From contig JAVEEC010000121.1 in the NCBI GenBank assembly GCA_030840645.1, positions 1 through 42,214 of the forward strand: a stretch of 42,214 nt of DNA. Direction: 5' to 3'. A program made the position numbers and the translations under genes. The DNA comes from Frankiaceae bacterium (GTDB taxonomy: Bacteria; Actinomycetota; Actinomycetes; BP-191). How positions within the stretch are numbered: position 1 is the first letter of the stretch; every line of letters starts with the position of its first letter. The notes below the pieces were generated by a model. The model worked only from the letters and a program-made list of their open reading frames with translations. It was not told where the DNA came from and made no database searches. Positions 32,347 through 39,581 of the stretch are shown here, piece by piece.

Positions 32347-33294
32347 ATGCTCCGGAACGTGGCCGTGGCCGTCTGCGACGGCGTCAGCGTGTTCGAGCTC
32401 GGGGTGGTCTGCGAGGTCTTCGGCGTCGACCGCTCGGACACCGGGCTGCCGCCCTACGACTTCGCGGTCTGCGCGGCCGAGCCGGGCCCGCTACGCACCG
32501 GCGGGGCGTTCGGGATCACGCCGTCCTACGGCCTCGACCGGCTCGCCCGGGCCGACCTGGTCGCGGTGCCGCACTGGCGCTCGCTCGACGAGCCACCGCC
32601 TGCCGCGCTTCTCGACGCGCTCCGCGCCGTGGTCGCGCGCGGCGGGCGGGTCATGAGCGTCTGCTCCGGCGCGTTCGTCCTCGCCGCGGCCGGGCTCCTC
32701 GACGGGCGGCGGGCGACGACGCACTGGCGGTACGCCGCCGCGCTCGCCGAGCGGTACCCGCTGGTCGAGGTCGACCAGAACGTGCTCTACGTCGACGCCG
32801 GCCCGGTCCTCACCAGCGCGGGCACCGCCGCCGGCATCGACCTCTGCCTGCACCTCGTCCGCGAGGAGCACGGCCCCGCCGTCGCGAACGCCGTGGCTCG
32901 CCGGATGGTCGTCCCCCCGCACCGCGACGGCGGGCAGGCGCAGTACGTCGAGGCGCCGGTCCCCTCACCGCGCCGCGACGACCTCGGCGACGTTCTCGCG
33001 TGGGCGCTCGACCACCTCGCCGACGCGCTGACGGTCGAGGCGCTCGCGGCGCACGCGCTGATGTCGCCGCGGACGTTCGCGCGGCGGTTCCGCGCGGCGA
33101 CCGGGACGACGCCGTACGCCTGGCTGCTCCACCAGCGCACCCTCCTCGCGCAGCGGCTGCTCGAAGCCGGGCTCGGCGTCGAGGAGGTCGCGCGGCGCTC
33201 CGGCTTCGGGTCCGCGGCGACATTGCGCGAGCAGTTCGCCCGGTCGCGCGGTACGTCGCCCCGGGCGTACCAGCGGACGTTCGCGGGGCGGTAG
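32347..33294 (+). CDS. GlxA-type AraC family transcriptional regulator
   Basis: A 315-residue regulator. The N-terminal DJ-1/PfpI-like domain (about 1-185) begins NVAVAVCDGVSVFELGVVCE and includes the nucleophile-elbow-like MSVCSGAFVLAAAGLLDGR with a cysteine. The C-terminal AraC DNA-binding domain (about 215-312) has two helix-turn-helix motifs: LTVEALAAHALMSPRTFARR and VEEVARRSGFGSAATLREQF, followed by GTSPRAYQRTF. GlxA-type proteins are usually activators responding to small metabolites; the target is unknown. The upstream DinB-like gene is divergent, so it could be a target. ATG 32347 fits the family N-terminus. Confidence 0.93.
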   Translation: MLRNVAVAVCDGVSVFELGVVCEVFGVDRSDTGLPPYDFAVCAAEPGPLRTGGAFGITPSYGLDRLARADLVAVPHWRSLDEPPPAALLDALRAVVARGGRVMSVCSGAFVLAAAGLLDGRRATTHWRYAAALAERYPLVEVDQNVLYVDAGPVLTSAGTAAGIDLCLHLVREEHGPAVANAVARRMVVPPHRDGGQAQYVEAPVPSPRRDDLGDVLAWALDHLADALTVEALAAHALMSPRTFARRFRAATGTTPYAWLLHQRTLLAQRLLEAGLGVEEVARRSGFGSAATLREQFARSRGTSPRAYQRTFAGR

Positions 33295-33333
33295 CGGTGT
33301 GTCGGCGCGGACCCGGCGGGGCAGGGTGACGCC

Positions 33334-34251
33334 GTGACGCGGATCGGTCTCGTGCTCGGTGCCGGCGGGGTGACCGGGGAGGCGTTCCACCGCGGTGTGC
33401 TGTCGGCGCTGGCCGAGGCGACCGGCTTCGACCCGGCGACCGCCGAGGTCCTCGTCGGTACGTCGGCAGGGTCGCTGGTCGCCGCGACGCTGCGCCTCGG
33501 CGGCGGTGCGGCGGCAGCCGGCGCGCCCGCGCCGCCGGACGGCGCGCTCGCCGCCGCTCTCGGCCGCCGTCCGGACCTGCGGCCGTTGCTCGCTGTCGCG
33601 CGGCGGCCGTGGACCGCGCGGGCCGGAGTGGTCGCGACGGCGCTGGTGCCGGCGGGGACGCGGCCGACCGAGACGTTCGTCGCGCCGTTGCGCCGCCGCT
33701 GGGGCACCTCCTGGCCGGCGCGCGAGCTGCTGGTCTGCGCGGTCCGCCGCAGGGACGGGCGGCGGGTGGTGTTCGGCGCGCCGGGCGCGCCGGTGACCGA
33801 CGTCGCCACGGCCGTCGCGGCGTCCTGCGCCATCCCCGGCTACTTCCGGCCGGTCACCGTCGACGGGTCGGCCTACGTCGACGGCGGCGTCCACTCCCCC
33901 ACCAACGCCGACGTCCTCGCCGGGCACGGACTCGACCTGGTCGTGATCAGCTCGCCGATGTCGGTGGAGCGCACCGCGCTGCGCGCGACGCTGGACCTGA
34001 CCGCGCGGCTGCTCTGGCACCGTTACGTCACCGCCGAACGCCGCGCCCTCGAACGTCGCGGCACGCTGGTGCTCGCGATCGAGCCGGGCGGCGCCGCGTT
34101 GCGCGCTCTCGGGGTGAACACCCTCTCCGCCGCCAACGTCGACGTCATCGAGGAGCTCGCCCACACCGCGACCGTCGCCCTGCTCGCCCGCCCGGAGAAC
34201 GCGGGCCGGGCCGCGCTGCTCGGCGGCCGCGCCACGAGCGCGTCCGCCTGA
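33334..34251 (+). CDS. Patatin-like phospholipase
   Basis: A 305-residue protein. It contains the glycine-rich oxyanion loop LVLGAGGVTGEAFHRGVL, the nucleophile motif GTSAGSLVAA, and the catalytic Asp in YVDGGVHSPTNADVL, so the Ser-Asp dyad of patatins is complete. These enzymes hydrolyse acyl lipids. There is no signal peptide. GTG 33334 is preceded by GCAGGG and places the G-loop at the very N-terminus, as is usual. It ends 4 bases from the convergent exonuclease III gene. Confidence 0.92.
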   Translation: MTRIGLVLGAGGVTGEAFHRGVLSALAEATGFDPATAEVLVGTSAGSLVAATLRLGGGAAAAGAPAPPDGALAAALGRRPDLRPLLAVARRPWTARAGVVATALVPAGTRPTETFVAPLRRRWGTSWPARELLVCAVRRRDGRRVVFGAPGAPVTDVATAVAASCAIPGYFRPVTVDGSAYVDGGVHSPTNADVLAGHGLDLVVISSPMSVERTALRATLDLTARLLWHRYVTAERRALERRGTLVLAIEPGGAALRALGVNTLSAANVDVIEELAHTATVALLARPENAGRAALLGGRATSASA

Positions 34252-34254
34252 CCC

Positions 34255-35028
34255 CTACGCCAGCTCCAGCAGCAGCGGCGCGTGGTCGGAGGGCTTCAGC
34301 CCCTTGCGGAAGTCGCGGTCGATGCCGCAGCGGACCACCCGCGGCCCGAGCCTGGCCGAGAGCAGCGCCAGGTCGATCCGCATGCCCATGTTCTTGTGGA
34401 ACATGCCCGCGCGGTAGTCCCAGTACGTGAAGCCGGTGGCGTCCGGCTCCGCGACCCGGAACGCGTCGAGCAGACCGGTCGCGAGGATCGCGTCGAGGCG
34501 TTCGCGCTCCGGCCGGCTGGTATGCGTGGTGCCGACGAACAGCGCCGGGTCCCAGACGTCGCGGTCCTCGTACGCGATGTTGAAGTCGCCCGCCACGAAC
34601 ACCGGCAGGTCGCCGCTCGCCAGCGTCGCCAGCCGCGCCCGCATCGAGTCGAGGAACGTCAGCTTCTCCTCGTACGTCGGCGTGTCCAGCGCCCGGCCGT
34701 TGGTGACGTAGACGCTCGCCACCCGCAGGTCGCCGACCGTCGCCTCCACCCAGCGCGCCTCCTCGGCCCGCGCCTCGCCGGGCAGGCCGCGGACGACGTC
34801 GAACGGCGCGGCCCCGATCGGCGAGAGCACCGCCACCCCGGCCCAGCGGCCGCCGGACAGGTGCGCCGCGGCGTACCCGGCCCCGGCCAGCGCCTCCGTG
34901 GGGAACGCCGCCTCCCCGACCTTGGTCTCCTGCAGGCAGAGCACGTCCGGCGCGTGCGTCCCGAGGAACTCGAGGACGCGCGGGAGCCGGGCGGTGAGGG
35001 AGTTGACGTTCCACGTCGCTAGCAGCAT
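34255..35028 (-). CDS. xthA: Exonuclease III family DNA repair enzyme
   Basis: A 257-residue EEP-superfamily enzyme that cleaves at abasic sites and trims 3' ends. The motif series is complete: LLATWNVNSLTARL (Asn), LCLQETKVG (metal-binding Glu), SVYVTNGRAL, VFVAGDFNIAYED (Asp and Asn), FTYWDYRAGMFHKNMGMRID, and KPSDHAPLLLEL (terminal Asp-His). Length is typical. ATG 35028 has GGGAGA upstream. It shares a 17-base intergenic space with the divergent nucleotidyltransferase gene. Confidence 0.95.
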   Translation of the reverse strand: MLLATWNVNSLTARLPRVLEFLGTHAPDVLCLQETKVGEAAFPTEALAGAGYAAAHLSGGRWAGVAVLSPIGAAPFDVVRGLPGEARAEEARWVEATVGDLRVASVYVTNGRALDTPTYEEKLTFLDSMRARLATLASGDLPVFVAGDFNIAYEDRDVWDPALFVGTTHTSRPERERLDAILATGLLDAFRVAEPDATGFTYWDYRAGMFHKNMGMRIDLALLSARLGPRVVRCGIDRDFRKGLKPSDHAPLLLELA

Positions 35029-35045
35029 GTGCTTGAGTCTCCCGC

Positions 35046-35780
35046 GTGCTCGCCGCGGTCGTCCTCGCCGCCGGTCGCGGCAAGCGGCTCCGGCCGCTGA
35101 CCGACCTGCGCCCCAAGCCCCTCTGCCCGGTCGGCAACGTGCCGTTGCTCGACACCAACCTCGCCGCCGCGCTCGCCGTGACGCCGTACGCCGCCGTCAA
35201 CGCGCACCACCTCGGGGACCAGATCGCCGCGCACGTCGGCGACCGCGCGCACCTGTCCGTGGAGACGCACCCGGGCGGCCTCGGCACCGCGGGCGCTCTC
35301 GGGCAGCTGAAGCCGTGGCTCGACGGCCGGGACGTGCTGGTCCTCAACGGCGACGCGTGGCGGCCCGGTGGGCTGTCGAAATTTTTCGACACCTGGGACG
35401 GCGAACGCGTCCGGCTGCTCGTCGTCCGCGACGAGGAGCGCGGTGACTTCGGGCCGTGGCGGTTCGCGGGTGCCTCCCTCAACCCGTGGCGGCTGGTCCG
35501 CGGCCTGAACGCGGAGCCGAGCGGCCTGTACGAGGCCGTCTGGCGGCAGGCGGACCCCGAGCTGGTCGAGTGGCACGGGCCGTTCGTGGACTGCGGCACC
35601 GTCCGCGACTACCTCGACGCCAACCTGCTGGCCTCCGGCGGTGCCAGCGTCGTCGGCGACGGGGCCGTCGTCGAGGGCGAGCTGACCCGGTCGGTCGTCT
35701 GGCCCGGCGGCGTCGTACGGCGCGGCGAGCACCTGGTCGACGCGGTCCGCACCGACACCGGGCTGACCGTCACCGGTTAG
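35046..35780 (+). CDS. Sugar-1-phosphate nucleotidyltransferase
   Basis: A 244-residue NTP transferase. The N-terminal signature VVLAAGRGKRLRPLTDLRPK, then PLCPVGNVPLLD, is that of glucose-1-phosphate thymidylyl- or mannose-1-phosphate guanylyltransferases, which join a sugar phosphate to a nucleotide. VLNGDAW supplies the metal-binding Asp. FVDCGTVRDYLDAN marks the end of the catalytic domain, and only a short hexapeptide-like tail follows (VGDGAVVEGELTRSVVWPGG). GTG 35046 leaves the signature at the extreme N-terminus. Substrate is unknown. An 18-bp palindrome lies inside the gene and encodes LSKFFDT. It is the first gene of a four-gene plus-strand operon. Confidence 0.88.
   Translation: MLAAVVLAAGRGKRLRPLTDLRPKPLCPVGNVPLLDTNLAAALAVTPYAAVNAHHLGDQIAAHVGDRAHLSVETHPGGLGTAGALGQLKPWLDGRDVLVLNGDAWRPGGLSKFFDTWDGERVRLLVVRDEERGDFGPWRFAGASLNPWRLVRGLNAEPSGLYEAVWRQADPELVEWHGPFVDCGTVRDYLDANLLASGGASVVGDGAVVEGELTRSVVWPGGVVRRGEHLVDAVRTDTGLTVTG
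35374..35391. repeat. Intragenic 18-bp palindrome, copy 1
   Basis: TGTCGAAATTTTTCGACA has perfect 8-bp arms around TT and sits within the nucleotidyltransferase gene. Its AT-rich core stands out in very GC-rich surroundings. The codon grid is cTG TCG AAA TTT TTC GAC ACc. Confidence 0.7.
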
Positions 35781-35810
35781 GTGCGCGGCGCGCGCGGGCA
35801 GAAGGCTTCC

Positions 35811-36383
35811 GTGGCCTCCGACGAAGCGTTGGCGATCCTCGACACCTGCAAGCGCGTGGCGGCGGTCCTCGAGGAGGAACGCATCCCGTTCGCGATCGGC
35901 GGCGGCATCGCGTGCTGGTGCTACGGCGCCCCGGAGACCGACCACGACGTCGACGTGATGCTGCGCGAGGAGGACGCGCGCCACGCGCAGGACGTCCTGG
36001 TGGCGCACGGGATGCGGGCGCACGACCCGCCCGAGGACTGGCTGCTCAAGGCGTACGACGGCGACGTGCTGGTCGACCTGATCTTCCGGCCGGAGGGGCT
36101 GCCGATCACGACCGCGGTCATCGACCGCGCGCCGGTCCGTTCGGTCGCCGGGATGCGGATGCGGGTGCTGCGGCTCGAGGACGTGTTCACGACCAAGCTG
36201 CTGTCGTACAACGAGCACCACCTCGACTACCTCGGCCTGCTCGCCGTCGCGCGTGCCGTCCGCGAGCAGCTCGACTGGGACGAAGTGGCGGCGGTGACGG
36301 AGGCGTCGGCGTTCGCGGCCGCGTTCCTCACGCTGGTCGAACGCCTCGGCATCGTGTCGCGGCCGCTGCGGAGGGTGGGCTGA
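35811..36383 (+). CDS. MNT-type nucleotidyltransferase-fold protein
   Basis: A 190-residue protein. It contains the minimal nucleotidyltransferase core: FAIGGGIACWCYGAPETDHD followed by VDVML, which provides the GG and Dx[DE] metal-binding motifs, then a later DLIFRPEG. Such proteins include AbiEii/MNT-type toxins and housekeeping nucleotidyl- or aminoglycoside-nucleotidyltransferase-like enzymes. No HEPN partner is adjacent, so a toxin-antitoxin role is not supported. GTG 35811 is preferred because GAAGG lies just upstream; GTG 35781, directly after the previous stop, would add ten residues. The stop shares one base with the BON gene start. Confidence 0.72.
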   Translation: MASDEALAILDTCKRVAAVLEEERIPFAIGGGIACWCYGAPETDHDVDVMLREEDARHAQDVLVAHGMRAHDPPEDWLLKAYDGDVLVDLIFRPEGLPITTAVIDRAPVRSVAGMRMRVLRLEDVFTTKLLSYNEHHLDYLGLLAVARAVREQLDWDEVAAVTEASAFAAAFLTLVERLGIVSRPLRRVG

Positions 36384-36646
36384 TGGACCACGGACCCCCG
36401 GACTCGCCGGAGTACCTGGCCGGCTGGCTTGCCGACCGGCTGGCCGAGGACGACGACGTGCACGAGCTCGGCATCACGGTGCGCGTCGCGGGCGAGCGCG
36501 CGTTCCTCACCGGCGTCGTGGGGACCGAGGAGCGGCGCGACCTGGTCGGGCGGCGGGCGGCGGAGCACGTTCCCGCGCTGACGATCTGCAACGAGGTGAC
36601 GGTCGCGGAGTACGAGCCGCCGGCCGCGCTGGAGTCGCTGGCGTGA
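36383..36646 (+). CDS. Small BON-domain protein
   Basis: An 87-residue soluble protein. Its core reads LGITVRVAGERAFLTGVVGT, with RRDLVGRRAAEHVPALTICN and EVTV following, the alpha-beta pattern of a single BON domain, generally a phospholipid- or protein-binding module. There is no signal peptide or lipobox, so it probably acts in the cytoplasm. It is tightly coupled on both sides: one-base overlap with the MNT-like gene and 4-base overlap (GTGA) with the metallophosphoesterase. Confidence 0.8.
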   Translation: MDHGPPDSPEYLAGWLADRLAEDDDVHELGITVRVAGERAFLTGVVGTEERRDLVGRRAAEHVPALTICNEVTVAEYEPPAALESLA

Positions 36647-37404
36647 TCCGCATCGCCGCGGTCGGCGACGTCCACGTCGGGGCGGACTCGCGCGGGCGGC
36701 TGGCTCCGACGCTGGCCGGGCTCGCGGACCGCGCGGACGTGCTGCTGCTGGCGGGCGACCTGACGCGCTGCGGCACGGCGGCCGAGGCGGCGGTGCTGAC
36801 CGAGGAGCTGCGTGACGTCGGCGTCCCGGTCGTGGCGGTCCTCGGCAACCACGACTACCACGCCGGCGAGGTGTCGAAAGTTCTCGACACTCTGCACGGC
36901 GCGGGCATCAGGACCCTCGAAGGCGCGACGACGACGGTCGACGTCGGCGGCGAGACTCTCGGCATCGCGGGCAGCAAGGGGTTCGGCGGCGGTTTCGCGG
37001 GGGCGTGCGGCAGCGACTTCGGCGAGCCGGAGATGAAGGCGTTCGTCGGCCACACCAAGGCGCTGGCCGAACGCCTGCACGACGCGCTCGCGCGGCTCGA
37101 CACCGACCACCGGGTCGCGCTGCTGCACTACTCCCCCGTGCCCGACACGCTGGCCGGCGAGCGGCTGGAGATCTACCCGTTCCTCGGGTCGTACCTGCTG
37201 GCCGAGGCGATCGACAAGGCCGGCGCCGACCTGGTCGTGCACGGCCACGCGCACAGCGGCGTCGAGAAGGGCGTGACGGCGGGCGGCGTCCACGTCCGCA
37301 ACGTCGCGCAGCCGGTCATCCGCCGGGCGTACGCGCTCTACACCCTCGGCGACAGCAACGCTCCGGCCACCCTCGCGACGATGTCGGGTGCCGCCGCGCC
37401 GTGA
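36643..37404 (+). CDS. Metallophosphoesterase
   Basis: A 253-residue calcineurin-like phosphoesterase. All metal-binding blocks are present: AAVGDVHVG, LLAGDLTRCG, VLGNHDYH, LLHYSPVPDT and VVHGHAHSG. The substrate may be a phosphodiester or phosphomonoester and cannot be predicted; SKGFGGGFAGACGSDFGEPE is a distinctive insert. GTG 36643 lies inside the BON stop. Its last 67 bases overlap the convergent LLM oxidoreductase gene. An 18-bp palindrome inside it encodes VSKVLDT. Confidence 0.9.
   Translation: MIRIAAVGDVHVGADSRGRLAPTLAGLADRADVLLLAGDLTRCGTAAEAAVLTEELRDVGVPVVAVLGNHDYHAGEVSKVLDTLHGAGIRTLEGATTTVDVGGETLGIAGSKGFGGGFAGACGSDFGEPEMKAFVGHTKALAERLHDALARLDTDHRVALLHYSPVPDTLAGERLEIYPFLGSYLLAEAIDKAGADLVVHGHAHSGVEKGVTAGGVHVRNVAQPVIRRAYALYTLGDSNAPATLATMSGAAAP
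36872..36889. repeat. Intragenic 18-bp palindrome, copy 2
   Basis: TGTCGAAAGTTCTCGACA has 6-bp perfect outer arms (TGTCGA/TCGACA) and lies in the metallophosphoesterase gene. The codon phase is the same as in copy 1: gTG TCG AAA GTT CTC GAC ACt. Confidence 0.7.
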
Positions 37405-38225
37405 CCGAGCCCGGCCTCGGCCGGGTGGTCGGGGTAGACGAGCACGCACTCGTCGAACCCCGCCTCGCCGAACCGCCCGACCGCGTCCACGAACTCCTCG
37501 ACGGAACGCCGCACCGGCCACCGCTCGGAGCCGAGCAGGACCGAGCGCCTGATCGTCGCCGGGTCGCGGCCGAGCTCCGTCGCCGCGGTGTCGAGATTTC
37601 CCGACAGTGCTGCCGCGCGCGCCACCGCCTCGTCGGCGTCGCAGTCCCGCGGGGCGATCGCGGTCCAGGTCGTGGCGTGCTCGGCGGCGATCCGCAGCGT
37701 TCGCGGTCCGTGGGCAGCGATCGTCAGCGGCAACGGACGCTGCGTCGTGCCCGGCGCGACCGTGAGGCCGTGACCCGAGTAGTAGCGGCCCTCGTACGAC
37801 GTCGCGCCACCGGTCACCGCGACGAGCAGCTCGACGGTCTCGCGGAACCGGTCGACCTGCTCGCGCTTCGGCCACGGCTCGATGCCGAGCGCCTCGTAGT
37901 CGCGCAGCACGCCCGCCGCGCCGATGCCGAGGTCGAGCCGCCCGCCGCTGACGTGGTCGAGCGTCATCGCCTGCTTCGCGAGGAGGAACGGGTGACGCAG
38001 CGTCGGCGACACGACCAGCGTCCCGAGCCGCAGCTCGCTCGTGAGGACGGCCGCCGCCGACAGGAGGCCGAACGCGTCGAGCACCGGGTCGGTGTCCGCC
38101 ACGGTGCGGTGCACGAGGTGGTCCCAGACGTAGACGGCGTCGTACCCGAGCGCCTCGACCTCGGTCAGCCGGCGCCGCCACTCCGGCCAGACGACGTCCT
38201 GCACGACGAGGACCGACAGCTTCAC
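37338..38225 (-). CDS. LLM-class (luciferase-like) oxidoreductase
   Basis: A 295-residue TIM-barrel flavin- or F420-dependent enzyme. GTG 38225 is preceded by GGGGAGGAGG and overlaps the rhomboid stop by 4 bases. Conserved blocks are ALGYDAVYVWDHLVHR, LRLGTLVVSPTLRHPFLLAK, VSGGRLDLGIGAAGV, WPKREQVDRFRETVELL, PLTIAAHGPRTLRIAAEHA and FGEAGFDECVLVYP. The start resembles F420-dependent actinobacterial members. Substrate is unknown. The 3' end overlaps the metallophosphoesterase by 67 bases, and an 18-bp palindrome in the gene encodes LSGNLDT. Confidence 0.9.
   Translation of the reverse strand: MKLSVLVVQDVVWPEWRRRLTEVEALGYDAVYVWDHLVHRTVADTDPVLDAFGLLSAAAVLTSELRLGTLVVSPTLRHPFLLAKQAMTLDHVSGGRLDLGIGAAGVLRDYEALGIEPWPKREQVDRFRETVELLVAVTGGATSYEGRYYSGHGLTVAPGTTQRPLPLTIAAHGPRTLRIAAEHATTWTAIAPRDCDADEAVARAAALSGNLDTAATELGRDPATIRRSVLLGSERWPVRRSVEEFVDAVGRFGEAGFDECVLVYPDHPAEAGLGHGAAAPDIVARVAGALLSPRV
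37589..37606. repeat. Intragenic 18-bp palindrome, copy 3
   Basis: TGTCGAGATTTCCCGACA, with outer arms TGTCG/CGACA, lies within the minus-strand LLM gene. Read on that strand it has the same codon phase as copies 1 and 2: cTG TCG GGA AAT CTC GAC ACc. Confidence 0.65.
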
Positions 38226-38977
38226 GCGTACCTCCTCCCCTGCCGGTGCCGCAGCCCGACCAGCGCGCCCGCGACGAAGCCGACGACGTGGGCGAGGTAC
38301 GCGACGCCGGAGCCCGCGGCCAGGCCGTCGCCGCGCGCGTAGAGCCACTGCAGGACGAACCACGAGCCGAGCACCAGCCAGGCAGGGAGCCGCGCGGGCA
38401 GGAAGAAGAGGAACGGCACCAGGCTGACGACCTTCGCCCGCGGGAACAGCACGACGTACGCCCCGAGCACGCCCGCGATCGCGCCCGACGCGCCGACGAC
38501 CACGCCGGTCGAGCCCGCGTTCGCCAGCGCGAACGCGTACGTCGCGAGCACGCCCCAGCCGAGGTACCAGAGCAGGAACCGCAGCCGCCCGAACCTGTCC
38601 TCGACGTTGTTGCCGAACACGAAGAGGAACAGCAGGTTGCCGAGCAGGTGCAGCCACCCGGCGTGCAGGAACATCGCCGTGAGCGCCGACAGGACCGGCG
38701 ACTTCGCGAACGTCGGCGGCCCGACCAGGCAGCCGCCCTCCGCCGGCCCGGTCACGGTCTCGGAGAGCTGCGCGTTGCCGACCAGCTCGCGCGGGATCGC
38801 GCCCCACTGCCGGAGGAACGCCTCCTGCCGGCACGCCTGCGCGAGGTCCGCGCCGCCGGTCAGCGACGACCGCGAGACCGGGCTGACGAGGAACACGACG
38901 ACGTTCACCGCGATCAGCAGGTACGTGACGACCGGTGTCCGGCGGACCGGGTTGGTGTCGTGGATCGGGATGACCAC
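38222..38977 (-). CDS. Rhomboid family intramembrane serine protease
   Basis: A 251-residue polytopic membrane protease. Visible elements are PVVTYLLIAVNVVVFLV (TM1), an extracellular loop with two cysteines, MFLHAGWLHLLGNLLFLFVFG (TM2 with the His/Asn oxyanion residues), GASGAIAGVLGAYVVLFP (catalytic Ser) and YLAHVVGFVAGALVGL (catalytic His). About six membrane helices are expected. It cleaves substrates within the membrane; the substrate is unknown. GTG 38977 is used. It lies 7 bases after the HhH-GPD gene and is coupled by 4 bases to the LLM gene. Confidence 0.93.
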   Translation of the reverse strand: MVIPIHDTNPVRRTPVVTYLLIAVNVVVFLVSPVSRSSLTGGADLAQACRQEAFLRQWGAIPRELVGNAQLSETVTGPAEGGCLVGPPTFAKSPVLSALTAMFLHAGWLHLLGNLLFLFVFGNNVEDRFGRLRFLLWYLGWGVLATYAFALANAGSTGVVVGASGAIAGVLGAYVVLFPRAKVVSLVPFLFFLPARLPAWLVLGSWFVLQWLYARGDGLAAGSGVAYLAHVVGFVAGALVGLRHRQGRRYA

Positions 38978-38984
38978 GCGGCGG

Positions 38985-39563
38985 TCAGCCCTTCGCCTTG
39001 GCCGCCGCCTTCATCTGCTGCTTGTACGCGCGGACCTCGAGCAGCGAGTCCGGCCCGGTGATGTCGGCGACGGAGACGCGCGACCCCTCCTCGCCGAACG
39101 GCGCCACCGCCTCGCGCCAGCCGCGCGGGCGGACGCCGAGCTGCTTGCCGAGCAGCGCCATGAAGATCTTCGCCTTCGCCTCGCCGAACCCCGGCAGCGC
39201 CTTGATCCGGCGCAGCAGCTCGGCGGCGTCCGCGGTGTCCCAGACCTTCGCGGCGTCGCCGCCGTACTCCTCGACGAGGACCTTCGCCATCTCCTGCACC
39301 CGCCCGGCCATCGAGCCGGGGAACCGGTGCAGCGCGGGCGGCGTCGCGAACAGCGTCGCGAACGCCTCGGGGTCGTACGCCGCGATCTCCTTCGCGTCGA
39401 GGTCGTGGCCGAGGCGCTCGGTGAGGACGAGCGGCGAGGAGAACGCCTTCTCCAACGGGATCTGCTGGTCGAGCACCATCCCGATCAGCAGGGCGAGCGG
39501 GTCGCGCGTGAGCAGCGCGTCGGCGTCGGCGTTCTGGGAGAGGCGCAGCGGCTTGGTCGGCAT
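38985..39563 (-). CDS. HhH-GPD-type base-excision repair protein
   Basis: A 192-residue protein beginning LRLSQNADADALLTRDPLAL and LIGMVLDQQIPLEKAF, as in actinobacterial TIGR03252-like proteins. The helix-hairpin-helix segment is IKALPGFGEAKAKIFMALLG. The family is related to DNA glycosylases that remove damaged bases. The conserved catalytic Asp and substrate preference are not certain from sequence. The C-terminus is Lys/Ala-rich (KQQMKAAAKAKG). It lies 18 bases after the sulfurtransferase gene in a minus-strand operon. Confidence 0.85.
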   Translation of the reverse strand: MPTKPLRLSQNADADALLTRDPLALLIGMVLDQQIPLEKAFSSPLVLTERLGHDLDAKEIAAYDPEAFATLFATPPALHRFPGSMAGRVQEMAKVLVEEYGGDAAKVWDTADAAELLRRIKALPGFGEAKAKIFMALLGKQLGVRPRGWREAVAPFGEEGSRVSVADITGPDSLLEVRAYKQQMKAAAKAKG

Positions 39564-39581
39564 GCGAGCAGCCTGCCACGC

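Noticed and set aside
35811..36383. MNT/HEPN or AbiE toxin-antitoxin module
   Set aside because: The MNT-like gene has no adjacent HEPN or AbiEi-type partner; it lies within an operon of a BON protein and a phosphoesterase.
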